A program made the position numbers and the translations under genes. DNA of 64,000 nt from Ostrinia nubilalis (taxonomy: Eukaryota > Arthropoda > Insecta > Lepidoptera > Crambidae). Numbering within the stretch: position 1 is the stretch's first letter; every line of letters starts with the position of its first letter. The notes beneath the pieces were generated by a model. That model made no database searches and had not been told where the DNA came from. It saw nothing but the letters and a program-made list of their open reading frames with translations. Where the stretch lies: the NCBI RefSeq assembly GCF_963855985.1, contig NC_087093.1:9307501-9371500 (forward strand), read 5' to 3'. Positions 51,795 to 63,697 of this stretch are shown one piece after another.

Positions 51795-51912
51795 ATGCCC
51801 GTTTTCACCATCAACTCCTAATTTTTAAGTGACCTCTATGGTAACACTTAACAGGAATTTTGTTTTCATAGGGGTCACTTAAAAATAAGGGATTGATGGT
51901 GAAAACGGGCAT
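51795..51912. mobile_element. 118-bp MITE (ATGCCCGTTTTCACCATCA ends)
   Basis: It begins ATGCCCGTTTTCACCATCAA and ends TTGATGGTGAAAACGGGCAT. The inner parts TTTTTAAGTGACCTCTATG and CATAGGGGTCACTTAAAAA also pair, so nearly the whole element is a hairpin. Confidence 0.85.
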
Positions 51913-52621
51913 AAGTCTATTATTATATCACTTTCCATTGCATGTATAAGTTTAGTTTAGTACTAACCTTGTTCCTATTTAAGTGTAAAACGAACACGAA
52001 AGCCCTGGTAATTCCCAAATTATAAATGTCTGCAACGAATCCAACTAATCCGGCATTAGGGGCGATCAATCAAAGAAACAAAACGAATGTAATGGGAGAC
52101 ATTTTTTCTTGTTCGCTGTTATACAATTCGTTAGCAAAACGGCTTATTTATTAAAAGAAAATTGTCGCAGATTTTATATTATGCATATCTTAAGAGTAGG
52201 TAGGTATTTATAGGTAAAGCAGACATGATCGATTGTCTATAGCTATTTTTTTAGCTCCACCAAATTGTTATATTTTTGCGATCTGCAATAAGTTCCCATT
52301 TTAAACAAGAGGCAGAAGTCATGCAATTGATTTCTTTGAATGTGAACTCTGTAAATAAAGCTCTTTCATTTTCTACAAAACATTATTCAAAAGCCTAGGT
52401 ATTGTATTTCCCGCAGAATTCCCGGAATTTAAACACAATTCAGATATGCATCCGAATATTTCGCCATCGCAATATTAAATCCTGGATTTTCAGGAAGATA
52501 TCATAGATAATATAGAAGTTGCGACCATTGGTTTCTTTAATCTATATGAAGACTGAAAACGGAATGGAAGTTTCATACATACAAAGATATTTTGAGCGAA
52601 TGAATTAATTCACCAAAAATA

Positions 52622-52667
52622 TATGTAGTAGTCCAGCAGTGGACGTCATTTGGCTGAAACGAACGAA
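52622..52667 (+). mobile_element. RTE-type LINE extreme 3' end
   Basis: AGTCCAGCAGTGGACGTCAT, TTGGCTGAAACGAACGAA is the last part of the RTE family seen at 38.3 kb, including the stop and tail. Only about 45 bp remain. Confidence 0.7.
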
Positions 52668-53129
52668 TATGTAGTAGGTTTAGGTTACCTCATTACTTAA
52701 TTTTGCAGACCGTTGGAATATCAATATTGTTCAATTAAGTAACATAAGTGTTCTGTTGTCCAAATATTGACGATTTACCGAATAAATTATTTGTATAATT
52801 AATTTAAAGTGTAACTAAATGGTTCCGTTTTAAAATGAATCATTAGTTTAAGTCAAAAATAGTTAAGTACGATAGCTGCCAAAAACCGCTTGCGCTCGCC
52901 GCAGTCCGGGAAACTTTCAAAGCTTTTATGCTTTTAGTCAATGGAGACAAATTAACACTAGCATTTGGGTGAATATCCCAAACACGTTTTTTACGCGGCG
53001 GAGCTGAGAATCGATGGGAGAAATGTAACTAGAGCGATGATTTTTTTTCTGTATATAGTTTAAACAGCGTTTTACACGATAGCAAAGTCTTCAGGACAAT
53101 AGATAGTTATTTTATGTGATAAAAACATT

Positions 53130-56090
53130 TTCAAAGACCCAAAATCTAATAGCGGTGGCGCGTCCTAACTCTATTTCTACTCATAAATTGTGTTATTCCT
53201 TCTTTCTCGGGGACTCTAGTAATTTAAGAATAGTATAGCCATAAAATACATTAAATAAGACTTCCAAATGATATAAAAGAAATGTGATATTTCATATTTT
53301 AAGTGTTTTAAATAGCCTTTCAAAACTGTCCCACGAAAAAAAGCAATTACAGTGGCTCAATTTCGACACTCTCTTACTTCTCCAAAGAAGCTTTGAGAGA
53401 CGTAGAGTTCTTCTTCCCTGCATCACTCAGCTGTGTCCTCCTGATCGGGCTATAAAGACTTGCGACTTGTGGTATTGTTTTTCCAGCAGACCCGTAAATA
53501 TTTGTATCAGCGGCACAGGAATACAAAATTTTTCAATTTCGCTGTCAAGTGTATGAGTGAAAGCTACTTACTTAGATGCTAAACGATTCTTTAACATGAT
53601 TAAAGTTTGGTGTTTTGTTGTATCTGCATACAGAAATTATTGATCAGAATTATAGTTTTCATTATAATTTGAATTTTGTAACAAATTTTTAATTTCGGTG
53701 GCGCAATTTCGGTAGCTCCGGTGGCGAATCTATTGCCAGAATTGGTCTTATTGGCTCTGGAACATTGTACCTAGGTCTACTAAGGTCTCAGCCATAACTA
53801 CAATGAGTCAACTACGTCAGTGAGTCGAAGTTGTGTGATGTACTCGCCGTATCTTGATACTGAGCTCGGTCTAGCTCCGAAGCTTGAAAACCTCCAACTC
53901 TGAACCCTCGCAGCAATCAGATAAGTTTCGAGTTCTGATCTTGGGGGAGGGCTGATATGATGAAGTTTTCATACAAATACTTCAGAAGTTGCATGTATCG
54001 ACAATCAATTTGACGCCATTAAAGAGACTGTAGCACAGCCCAGGTCTTGACCGAATCGAAATATGTACAAAAAGGCCAATAATAATGACTGATTATAGTC
54101 CTCAGTCTTCTGCATAATTTGACGCGGCATTAAATATGTACGTAGTATTACGAACGTCTTTTCGAAAATGAGGTTGTCTGGGAGACTGGATGTTGGATAG
54201 CGAGAGTGTCATATTTCAGGAAAAAGCGGTGAAGCCCGAAGCAGGAGGCCTCACCTGACTCTGGACCATCGCCAACGTCCATTCCATTCCAGTCTCTACC
54301 ACCACCACTATGTCTTATTTTTTGGTTTATCGGCCAATAAACATGGTGGTATTTAAGGGAACTTTAGTACTAGCATTCCATCTGATTTCATAAGCTCAGT
54401 TGTGATTTCATTATCTCCTGGTACATACCTTGTTGTTTTTAATAGGGCATTCTAATCTCGCTCAAGCTAAAGTCTAGGATATCTTCGCTACAGTGTCGGA
54501 ATAATCTCGATCTTCAGCCTAATTACTAATAGCGCTTCTTAATCTCTCCTAGCAGCTTAGGCATTTACCAAAATGGTTCTGCTATCTTCCTTATTCATGT
54601 TGGTAGGTATATTCAATTTGGTCCTCGCAAATACATACTTTCGATTTATTACAAAAAAAATTGTCTCTATAAAACACTTTGTATCAGCGTGAGGACTTGG
54701 ATGGCTATTTATACATCGATACTAAGCAAAATCTTAAAAAACAGATAAGAATAGTTCTGAAACAGCTAAAATTTCCCTAGTCTCGTAGGTTGCAATCTAT
54801 TCTGCCACTCTAGCTGAAAATTCGTGGGGTTTTGGAGCTGGATTGGCACTGGTCGTGGCTTAGGCTTCATCAGTCGACATCTTTTGAGCATCTTTTATTC
54901 GGAATTCTTCTATTTCGGTGATCACTTCTTCTTCTTCCTCGGTCCCTCACTGATGAGGATCGCGACCGCAGATAGTGTTCCTCCATAGACTGCGGTCATA
55001 AGCTGTGTGGTGATCGGAGAATGCACATGTGATTAAATTGCCTGTTCGTCTAAAAATGATTACTACATTTTGATTTTTGCAGTACTATTAGGGTGCAGCT
55101 CAGTACGCTTTTACAGTTCTGGCATCTTTTGCTAGGCCTTCTCTCTCCATGAGGCTGGCTGGATTTAGTCCTCCGTTTCTTAATTGTACTACTTTCATTT
55201 AGCTCATTGTCGCTAGGTTTGCATAGTTTTCCGTTAAATTAGCCTGTTACAAACATGTAATGTGTTAGTTCAGTAGCTGGTATAGATCTAAAAATATTTT
55301 CATACTTAATCTGCAGTTCGCATGGTCTTTAGCGAATAATTAGTAGCGTAATTCTGAGTGTCGGATAGGTATGATACCATCATGAAAACTTGGCTAACCT
55401 GGACCAACATTTTTACTTATGGAAGATAAACCTAACGCCAACCTGGGGCAGTTGGTCGCCCTCCCGGGACTAGAGTTGGTTTCTGGGTTTGAGAGTCATG
55501 TATGATGTCTTTGTGATGAGTCTATAATAACGGGGCTGTTGGCGGCTAGAGCCAGAAAGTTTTGGATTTGTTCTCTATGGAGGGATTTTGCCGTTATCAC
55601 CATGCTTAGCAGGCTGGTTGGTAGTTCCAGTATGGTAGTATAATACCTGGAAAGATGCTGCAGCCCACCCTCCAGTATTTTGATTGCTTAGTTGGCTCTT
55701 ACGACTCACATGGGAAGATCTGATGCTTTTTTAGGGTCACAATACAGGCCTGAATATTGTTTTTAATTATAAACATCTCTACTGGATAATAATTTAATAC
55801 TTAATTGATTACAAATAAATAAGTAATTTTAGACAATTATCCATAACATTCCGAATTCCGCTGTATAAATAAATTTCGGTGGATTGATTCTTAATTCCGG
55901 TGGCTCAAATACAATTTCGGTGGCTCTTGATAATTTCAAATTAACATATCTCGAGAAGTTTTAATAATATTTTGATCTCTACCATATCATTGAATAATAC
56001 AAGTTATTTACTATTATTTCTGCCACAAAAAAGTTTTGGAAAGTGGAAATTAAAATTCGCCACCGGAATTAGGCAAAAAACGAGTTTGTT
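53130..56090. mobile_element. Decayed retroelement tract with repeated AATTTCGGTGGC words
   Basis: GGTGGCTC/GGTGGCGC words, often as AATTTCGGTGGC, recur near 53150, 53695-53730 and 55875-55925, and inverted as GCCACCGG near 56060. A purine-rich run TTGGGGGAGGGCTGATATGATG near 53940 resembles a polypurine tract followed by an LTR start, and CCAATAAACATGG near 54340 could be an LTR poly(A) signal. The minus strand at 55430-55740 has the style of a LINE 3' region. No intact frame exists. The tract probably holds pieces of more than one element. Confidence 0.4.
54905..55030 (-). mobile_element. LINE C-terminal fragment
   Basis: The minus strand reads DHHTAYDRSLWRNTICGRDP then a stop and GAGGAAGAAGAAG. 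The DRxxWRxxx ending followed by a stop and a short purine tail is typical of LINE ORF2 3' ends in Lepidoptera. Confidence 0.5.
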
Positions 56091-56099
56091 GATATTCAC

Positions 56100-57600
56100 C
56101 CATTTCCACTTTTATTTTTAAGCGCGCGGGTGACTATTTTCCGCTCGCTTGATTGCCGCAATTTTAGTATTAAAATATTGCGTCATTTCATTTTTTCGTT
56201 TGACAGTAGCGGCGCGGTGAGGTGTGGTATCGAGCGAGTAGTTTGAAAGCCGAAAATATTGATATTGACACGTTTGAATTTTATTTCAGTTCCTACTTCA
56301 GTTTGTAATTTTGTATGAAATTCGATATCGATGATGCTTGATTCATGATAGAGTTAACGCTATTATTATTTTGGATTGAAATGAAAAAGTAATTTTGTAA
56401 ATAGTCAGTCAGTCAAGTTTTCATTTACGAAGGCGATCGTAAGAATGTATACTTACCTAGTTACTTTTTCATATAGAAAAGTGTTGGCATTATTTAGTAA
56501 GTAGGTAATTTCAGAAGCAATATCAGGCGTGTATCTCAAATAATAGGGATAGGTAATGAAGCCAAAAGCAACATGAAATTCAAGGTGAACAAAACTAGAA
56601 ATGAGAATTCATACATCAGTTTTGTTCATTAATGTTCGAAATAAACTTAGTAATTACTTTTAAATCCTAATCTGGCTTATTGTTTTATTCATAGTTCAGG
56701 ATTAGCTGGAAACTAGCCGGTTGTATTCATAAGTCGAGTGGTGCGACCATAGAAACTGCACTGTACAAACAGGCCCGGACTCGGAGTCAGGGGAGCTGGC
56801 CTTTGAATAACATTCATTAGACTGAATTAGAATATTTACAAGTTACTTTATAAAAATGGTGAATACCTTGTTAGCGTTTTTGCATCCCCTAGGTCACTTT
56901 ATTGTGGATAAGAATGCTAATACCTGGAAGCTAAAAGTAAACTCTCTTTAAAAGGTTGTGAACTCGTTACTTGATGTCGGGATCTGTTCCATAATAATGC
57001 GTGTATATTACTCATCCTTATAAAATATTAGCTTGTTTTTTTCCTTTGTTTCAAAATGTAGAGAGTAAAAGAAACCTAGGCTACCTACTATTTATTACGT
57101 AATACGAATTACCTATAATTCTGAATTTCGTCATTTTTGACGATCTTACATTTATAAAATCAAATGATTTCTTTTTTCTATTGGCTATAAAAGCTTTATA
57201 TTTGAGTAACTTTTTAGTTTATTTTGTAAGTTTGAGCCAAAAATTACAGAGGCCTATCTAGGTACATTTTTAGAGATAGAAACAGCCTTGAATTACTAAT
57301 CCAATTTAAATGTTTGTACCTAATGGCTATTCTACTAATGGATTAGTAAGGTAGCTTTTAAAATACCCAGTTTAACGATTAAAAAGTCCTCCAACCTCTA
57401 TTTGATAAATATTATTGGGTACAGCTGTGCATGCTCTTGACTCACGACTCAAGTCGCTCTGATTGCACGGACTACGCAAACAAGCGAGCTCAAACAGGGA
57501 CTCCGCAGGCCGGCCTTTGAATTACATTCATTGGAATTTACAATATTGAGCATTGGAACGACCATAACTAGCACGAGACGGATTACAGGATTACAGCGCT
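56100..57600. other. No gene recognised
   Basis: A short GC-richer patch at 56120-56240 is present. Two similar phrases (CCGGACTCGGAGTCAGGGGA at 56773 and CGGGCCTTTGAAT-like at 57510) hint at an old duplication. No coding frame is seen. Confidence 0.4.
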
Positions 57601-57605
57601 TGGTA

Positions 57606-57770
57606 AGGTCGTATGAACATCACTAGTGAGAAAAATTACAGCTTGGTGAGCTTATACTAACATCACAAGTGAGACTTTCAGCTTGATTAGCTCTCATACG
57701 AACATCACTAGTGAGATATTACAGCTTGATTAGCTCATACGAACGTTACGAGTGCGACGGTTAGAGCTTC
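57606..57770 (+). repeat. Degenerate ~42-bp tandem repeat, four units
   Basis: CATCACTAGTGAG occurs at 57618 and 57703, with CATCACAAGTGAG at 57661 and GTTACGAGTGCG near 57745. Between them ACAGCTTGATTAGCTC and CATACGAAC recur. Spacing is 41-43 bp. Confidence 0.85.
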
Positions 57771-57807
57771 ATTCGCTGTAAAGACGAACGTTAAATCAAT
57801 GCCAACA

Positions 57808-57931
57808 TTAAGGCTGGGTTGCTCCATCTTACTTTAACTTTGACATACGTCAAAAATCTGTCAAACACCATACAAAAAACACCGGTTATTGTTATAGTTA
57901 CGATCAAAGTTAGGTGGTGCAATCAGCCTTA
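57808..57931 (+). mobile_element. MITE of the AAGGCTGGGTTGCACCA family, copy 2
   Basis: It runs from TTAAGGCTGGGTTGCTCCAT to GGTGGTGCAATCAGCCTTAG, with the same interior as copies 1 and 3. TTAA lies at the left end. It has no coding capacity. Confidence 0.85.
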
Positions 57932-58072
57932 GTCCCCGCGGGGATGGTCCATTTGATTGTATCGACTTATAACGCGCTTTATATCTTCTACTTACGTCAT
58001 TTAATTTAGATATCGATTTTGATAAAACATTTCGGTCATAGCCTACCAGACGTACTAGAACAATCCATAAGT

Positions 58073-58194
58073 TTAAGGCTGGGTTGCACCATCTTACTTT
58101 GACTGTAACAAACGTCAAAAATCTGTCGAACTCCATACAAAAATCACCGGTTAGGGTTATAGTTACGGTCAAAGTTCGGTGCAGTTCAGCCTAA
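58073..58194 (+). mobile_element. MITE of the AAGGCTGGGTTGCACCA family, copy 3
   Basis: It runs from TTAAGGCTGGGTTGCACCAT to CGGTGCAGTTCAGCCTAA. It is in the same orientation as copy 2, about 140 bp away, and is somewhat diverged in the middle. Confidence 0.85.
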
Positions 58195-58534
58195 GCATTT
58201 TATACCTAAATAGATGAACGGATTTTGATGTCTTAAATTTCATGTGAGTAAACAACAAGTTGTGGCTGTCTGATATAAAAATAACGGTCCAGAATACCCC
58301 GATACCTTAATTATGATTTACCTACAAAACCCGCAACAAACTCTTGTTCGGAAACATTTGTACCTTTAATGGAATGTTAATTGGCTTACAAAAGAAACAA
58401 GGTGTGAGGAATATTTTAGCAGGATTTACGGAAAATTATAGAAGCTTTTCCATACCACCACACTTAGTATTTCTTTATTTAATTTAAGCTTAAATATAAC
58501 TGTGGCGCGCTCATTCAAATACTTACTTTTGGTG

Positions 58535-58650
58535 ATCTGGTGAAGGTCGCGGGAAGAACCTGGATGCGGGCAGCACAGGACCGGTCGTTATGGAAATCCT
58601 TGGGGGAGGCCTTTGTCCAACAGTGGACCTCATTTGGCTGAAACGATGTA
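58535..58650 (+). mobile_element. RTE-type LINE 3' end (fragment)
   Basis: It encodes VKVAGRTWMRAAQDRSLWKS, LGEAFVQQWTSFG and stop, the same ending as the copy at 38.3 kb, followed by AAACGATG. Confidence 0.85.
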
Positions 58651-58934
58651 TGTATAGCCTGTTGAGCTGGCTACTGTACATTAGATTTCTGTTGATTCTA
58701 TTCATTCTATTCCGAGATCCCCCTACTATATGCTGATGATTAAGTATTCGTTACACGTCCTACATGCGTTATGATTCAAGATAACTTTATTTATTTTTTT
58801 CCTTGGACAGCTGTTTTTAGATAACTCCTTCTGATGTATGTTGTTTCCGTCTCACGCACAAATAAACTTGCAGCTAAAGAAAAACATTTTACCCTGAAAG
58901 TAGTTTTAAACTAGTTTTATATCATCATTTTATG

Positions 58935-59045
58935 TACTCGTAAGTAAGCCGTAAGCTCCCAAGAAGCGAGCGCCACAAAGCACAATCTTTTGCTTTTTTT
59001 AGCCAACCATTAAGGTCGTCGGTCCATTGAGCAGCTCCTACATTT
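58935..59045 (-). mobile_element. LINE C-terminal fragment
   Basis: The minus strand reads AAQWTDDLNGWLKKAKDCAL then WRSLLGSLRLTYE. The W-x-D-D-L..W...A.D...WR pattern is that of LINE ORF2 ends. It is truncated on both sides. Confidence 0.55.
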
Positions 59046-59049
59046 GCTT

Positions 59050-62000
59050 AGTTAGTTTTAAATGAATTAGCTATGTGAAGAAATATTTTATTTACTTAAA
59101 GCGTGTAATATATCGTCCGTGGTTTTGTTGAACGTATCAAATGATTTGTAGGTGGACTTAATTTGAATGAATACTTTAATACCTTTCCTGCCAGCAAAAA
59201 GGTTACACAAAAGCTGGACTGGATTCGGGGAGGGTTTTAATTCGACAAAAAACTGTGCCAGGCTGTGATTAGTAGTCAAAATTATTTCGTTACAAATATT
59301 TTGTTTTGTAAACCTTTTCAAATCCCATAAGCCGCACTTATCGATGCAGAATGGTTATGAACCGAACAAAAGAGCTTTACATAATGGGCGTCTAACTTAT
59401 TTAATTTATGGTTTTTAGGTCTGCCAGTTACTTCAAGCTAGAATCTAGAACGTATAAGTTGTCAGGATTGTAAATAGGAATAAAAGCCAATATTTGTATT
59501 TCATTATCAGGAGCTTATAAAACATCGTACGAGTTGCGTCTAGCGTCATTATATTTGTTTATCATTTGTAATTTCGCTCGTTTATTTATTAATTAGACGC
59601 CATATCCGAAACAGATTGCATTTATTAACAAAGACCTGCCATAATAAAATTTGGATGACATGTCGGTCTGGGTTTAAATTGTTAATTGGCCTGCCCGTGC
59701 GCCTTTGTGAGGCGTATTTATTGCGGAATTTTGCGGTTAGCTCTAACGCACGGTTTCATATTTGTGTGCTCTGCGGTTGAGCGGTGCTGAACTGAATCTT
59801 ATATCGGCGGGATTGGGCAATAACTGGGTCATCTGGGCTAAATCAACACCGTACTTTTTTAACCAAAAATACTTATACTGAAAGTCTATATTAGAGTTAT
59901 AGCCTTTTATTAGAGTTATACAGATAGAGAATAATGTGGAGTATCTTAGAACGGTAGCAAGGTACACAAAACACTGTGTCACCCTATGTAATAGGTATGT
60001 AGAAACTGTAACATGTAAGTAGATATTATGTTATTTTGTTTAAAATATCTCGATAAAGAGTAGGTATGTCTCCTACCTGTAATTTTTGGTACACAATTTA
60101 AAAAAATTCCAGTTACACACCAGAGTCAGTTAAATATAAATGCTTGTGTTAGAAGTGGGTTCGTTTAAATTCGCCTATCTACGGTGCCAGTTCAATGCTA
60201 TTTCCCGCCCAGCACATTTTTGGTAGTTACCTAACCAAGTCTAAAGTCTAGTAGAGATGCTAGTTCATACTATTATGGCGAAATAAATAAATAACTAGAT
60301 AGAGATTCAACAATTTAAAAATAAAATAAGTTGGAATGGTATAGTTTAGGTCTTATCGCTGCGCGCTAGGAAAATCTTATTCAAGCAAACCTGGGAAAGG
60401 ACCATTATTTGAAATTAAAAAGGGCGAGGCAGTAGACAAAATAACATTATGACTAAAAAGTACACTTTTGAGACGTTTGGAATTCCTGAAGCGAACGAAA
60501 AATGTTTTCCCTTTAACAATGTAACCTTTCCACTCCAATCTTAAATATAAACATACGAGTACCTACATACCTATAGAAAAACATAATTGAAAATGCGAAA
60601 GGTATGGCAGCTGGCATCAGGTGAGCTGTTTCAGGGCCTTGCATTTTTCTACATAATATGTGTCTGTTCGCTTTCATTGGGAACCATTCGCAAAGTGGGG
60701 CGAGCGTGCGCATCCATAAATAAGCGATGCCGTGTGAGGACTGAGGCTTTCTTCTTGTTCGTTCACATTAACTGTACTTAGCGAAAAAGGTAGAGTGGTT
60801 ACATATATGTCGTAGCTGAAAAGACCAGATATTTGGGAACTTTCTTACAATTATTCCGTAGTTACAATTAGGGTTATTTGTACATAATTTACGTGACTCT
60901 GGTGGGAACAAGATTGTGCTATCTAATATTTTAACTAACAGTTTATGGACAGACGATGGTAATATAAGTCAAGCTAAATACTGTGGGCCGTATGTGATTG
61001 TAATATGAGTGAATTTGCAATAAAAATAGGTACGTCTGGTGTGCGGTCGTCTCTACATATACAAAGAACACACGCTTGTGATAACTCCAATCGTAAGTAG
61101 GTGTTAGGTATACATATTACATATGCATTTGACGCTTGACGAAAATTAGCTGTCCTTAAGTTTACGAGTCTCTCTTCTTCTCTCTATTCTTTTGACTGAA
61201 TTCGATCTTAGTAGCATAGTTATAAATAGTTTAATAAGTAATTTCAAGCAGCTTTTGTAGTTTCAATTTATCTTCTGTCGTCTTCTCTTCACCGTAACCT
61301 TGATGAGGGTGTTAAATGGCAGGCTCTTCCTTATAAGGAATATTTAATCACTTCAATATTTTACGCCTGGATTCTGAGCTATCAAAGTAGGTAGGTAACC
61401 TTTGGTTTATCATTAATTTTTGGTGTCAACTGACCGACCGACTGATATTAATTATGTCCTTGAAACTATACAAAATAATAACGAAATATGTGATAAACAT
61501 GAGTAAGCGTTAGGTATCTTTTTTGGTTATTTGTCGTAGTTCAATCTATCAACCAGAAATAAAATTATGATATACTTACCAAGGGCTAAATTTATCTTCT
61601 GTCTATCTGTATTAGGTATTTTACCTACTAGGTAATAAGATAGTAAAACATAGATGTCCTTTCTGAAGGCAAACAACCCTGCAGTAAAGAATAAGAAGTA
61701 CCTTAAAAACTAAAAATACCTAACTGAGAATCTGAACAAGCATTATACATAGAATGTGATTTCCTTTGGCCTATCAAACGTGGATACAATTGTACGTTAT
61801 TTCTTTTCTCAAATAACATTTTCGCAGCCGATTGTAGCTGAAGGGGCAAATTGATTTGGTTGGGCAAGTTATTGATAGCCTGTTGTAAGATGCTTTCCAC
61901 GATATTGCAACTTGAATAAATGGTACATATCCCATTTGTTTTCTTGAAGCCAAGTATTGGTAAACAATATATCACTGAAAAGTAAAAGGATTATGTCTTG

Positions 62001-63410
62001 TAGACCGAATAATATTACTTATGTGTTAAGGCAAGATGACTGTAAGTACAATACTGTATGACGAATCTCCTCAACAATAAACATTTAAAATATAGGCAGG
62101 TAATCCCGACAAACATATTTTGATTAATAATGGCTTCAAATTGGTACAAACGTCAGGAGTATCTGTTATGATGATGCCCGTAAAAGAGTTTGGATTTGAA
62201 TGCGAGCCAAATTTTTCAGCACCTCAAGAGTGCAAAAAGAAGAGTACCTAAGTTGCGAATTTTTGATAAAATTGAATAAACAAAATGCCAGCTTTATACT
62301 TATCTAACTTTAGTGGTGATACTCGTAAATTCAAATATCGTACGAGTATTAAATAACATAAAGTTCTCTCCACAAAAGTTTCATACTTCTGAAACTTACA
62401 GGTGTGTATTTGCTGTCAGGGAATTTAGTGTAGGTATCACTCGTCAGTTTACCCATATAATAACTTGGTAATGGTCTAATTTAATGCCAAATTTCAAATT
62501 TCTGGGTCACTTGGATAGTTCGGTATTATTTTATTTTATGAGTGAGTGAGAATTTTATGAATACGGTTGATAAGAGCTGGAGCGTAATGGTCCCATGTTA
62601 CATGAAAATTGAGTCTTTTACTGTCTAAAGTGCAAAGTGCAAAGAGAGTGAAACACCAGCACCTTGCCAATATCTTGCCAGCTTTTTTTAAAAACACATT
62701 ATTTAGTAAATTCTGACCCATTGTAGAGTTTAACCCTCGTTGGTTAACCCAGAATAGCATGAGTTTTGTGGGTCGAGTTGGTGACAATCCCAACAAAGGG
62801 TTCTAATAGTGCCTCTGCCGGTAGATTAACCAGCCGTAGGTACACGTAGAGGGTATTATTACGGAGATCATAAAGCGTAGGGTATGTGCAGCTATTCACC
62901 TCTCTGCCCACAACGTTTATGTTTCAAAACAAGGGCAGTTTACCCGTCACTCTTCCAATCCCTCCGAAGTCCGAAGAGGGTCAAACTCTAATGTCACGCT
63001 TAATTTATTAACACGACTCCCTGTTTGGAGGGTATTATTTAAGAGGTGGTATCCATTTTGATTAATTGTCAAATTATTTAAAGTAATTGAGGCACGTAGA
63101 CGTGCTGTGGGATGATTGTCGTTGAATAATTTAAAAATAATGAGTGTTTAATAATTTGATTAAGCACGGTGTCGTGCTGTTTAACATAACAAGAGTCTTA
63201 ATTTAATTACTTTTGAATGCGTGCGAGTAGGTAATGACATTATTTGAAACACGACAACGTATACAAGTTTGTGACCTCTGAAACATTTATAGCATTAATA
63301 CGAGAAGTAACTACACAGACTAATAATATTATGTACTAATACTAGGTATTTACATAAACGTTTTAAACATCTAACCATGCCGCAATATTTATGACTGCAT
63401 CGTGATGGTT
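59050..63410. other. No gene recognised
   Basis: Short frames occur on both strands (for example minus-strand ones at 59088-59321 and 61703-61975), but none shows a motif, splice-site context or compositional shift. No definable repeat is seen. Confidence 0.5.
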
Positions 63411-63429
63411 GGTAAGACCGCGCAGCGCG

Positions 63430-63505
63430 ATTTGGTTCCAACGAGACACAATTTCAACGGGACACATTTTCAATCAGACACATTCCCACCTGGACACATC
63501 AATTA
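63430..63505 (+). repeat. ~17-bp tandem repeat (RGACACATTTTCAAY)
   Basis: Four decayed units are seen: CGAGACACAATTTCAA, CGGGACACATTTTCAAT, CAGACACATTCCCACC and TGGACACATCAATTA. Confidence 0.65.
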
Positions 63506-63573
63506 TTGTATCATCAGTTAAATGTTTTAATGGAAAAAAATAATAATAAAATGTGTTAATTGTCATGGAATTC

Positions 63574-63690
63574 GTCTGCCGTTTGGTGTAGTGGTTCAGA
63601 ACGGACTACTATGCCGAGAGGTCCCGGGTTCGATTCTCGGCCGGGCAGAAATTGAAATGATGCATTTTAATTTCTGTGACCGGTCTGGGT
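63574..63690 (+). mobile_element. tRNA-derived SINE
   Basis: The head GTCTGCCGTTTGGTGTAGTG has an A-box-like GGTGTAGTGGTT and a B box GGTTCGATTC. CTGCC near the start pairs with GGCAG after the T arm, as in a tRNA acceptor stem. The body GAAATTGAAATGATGCATTT and GGTCTGGGTGTT is shared with 29645-29765. The head resembles a Glu/Gly/Asp-type tRNA, but its source is not certain. Confidence 0.8.
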
Positions 63691-63697
63691 GTTAGAC

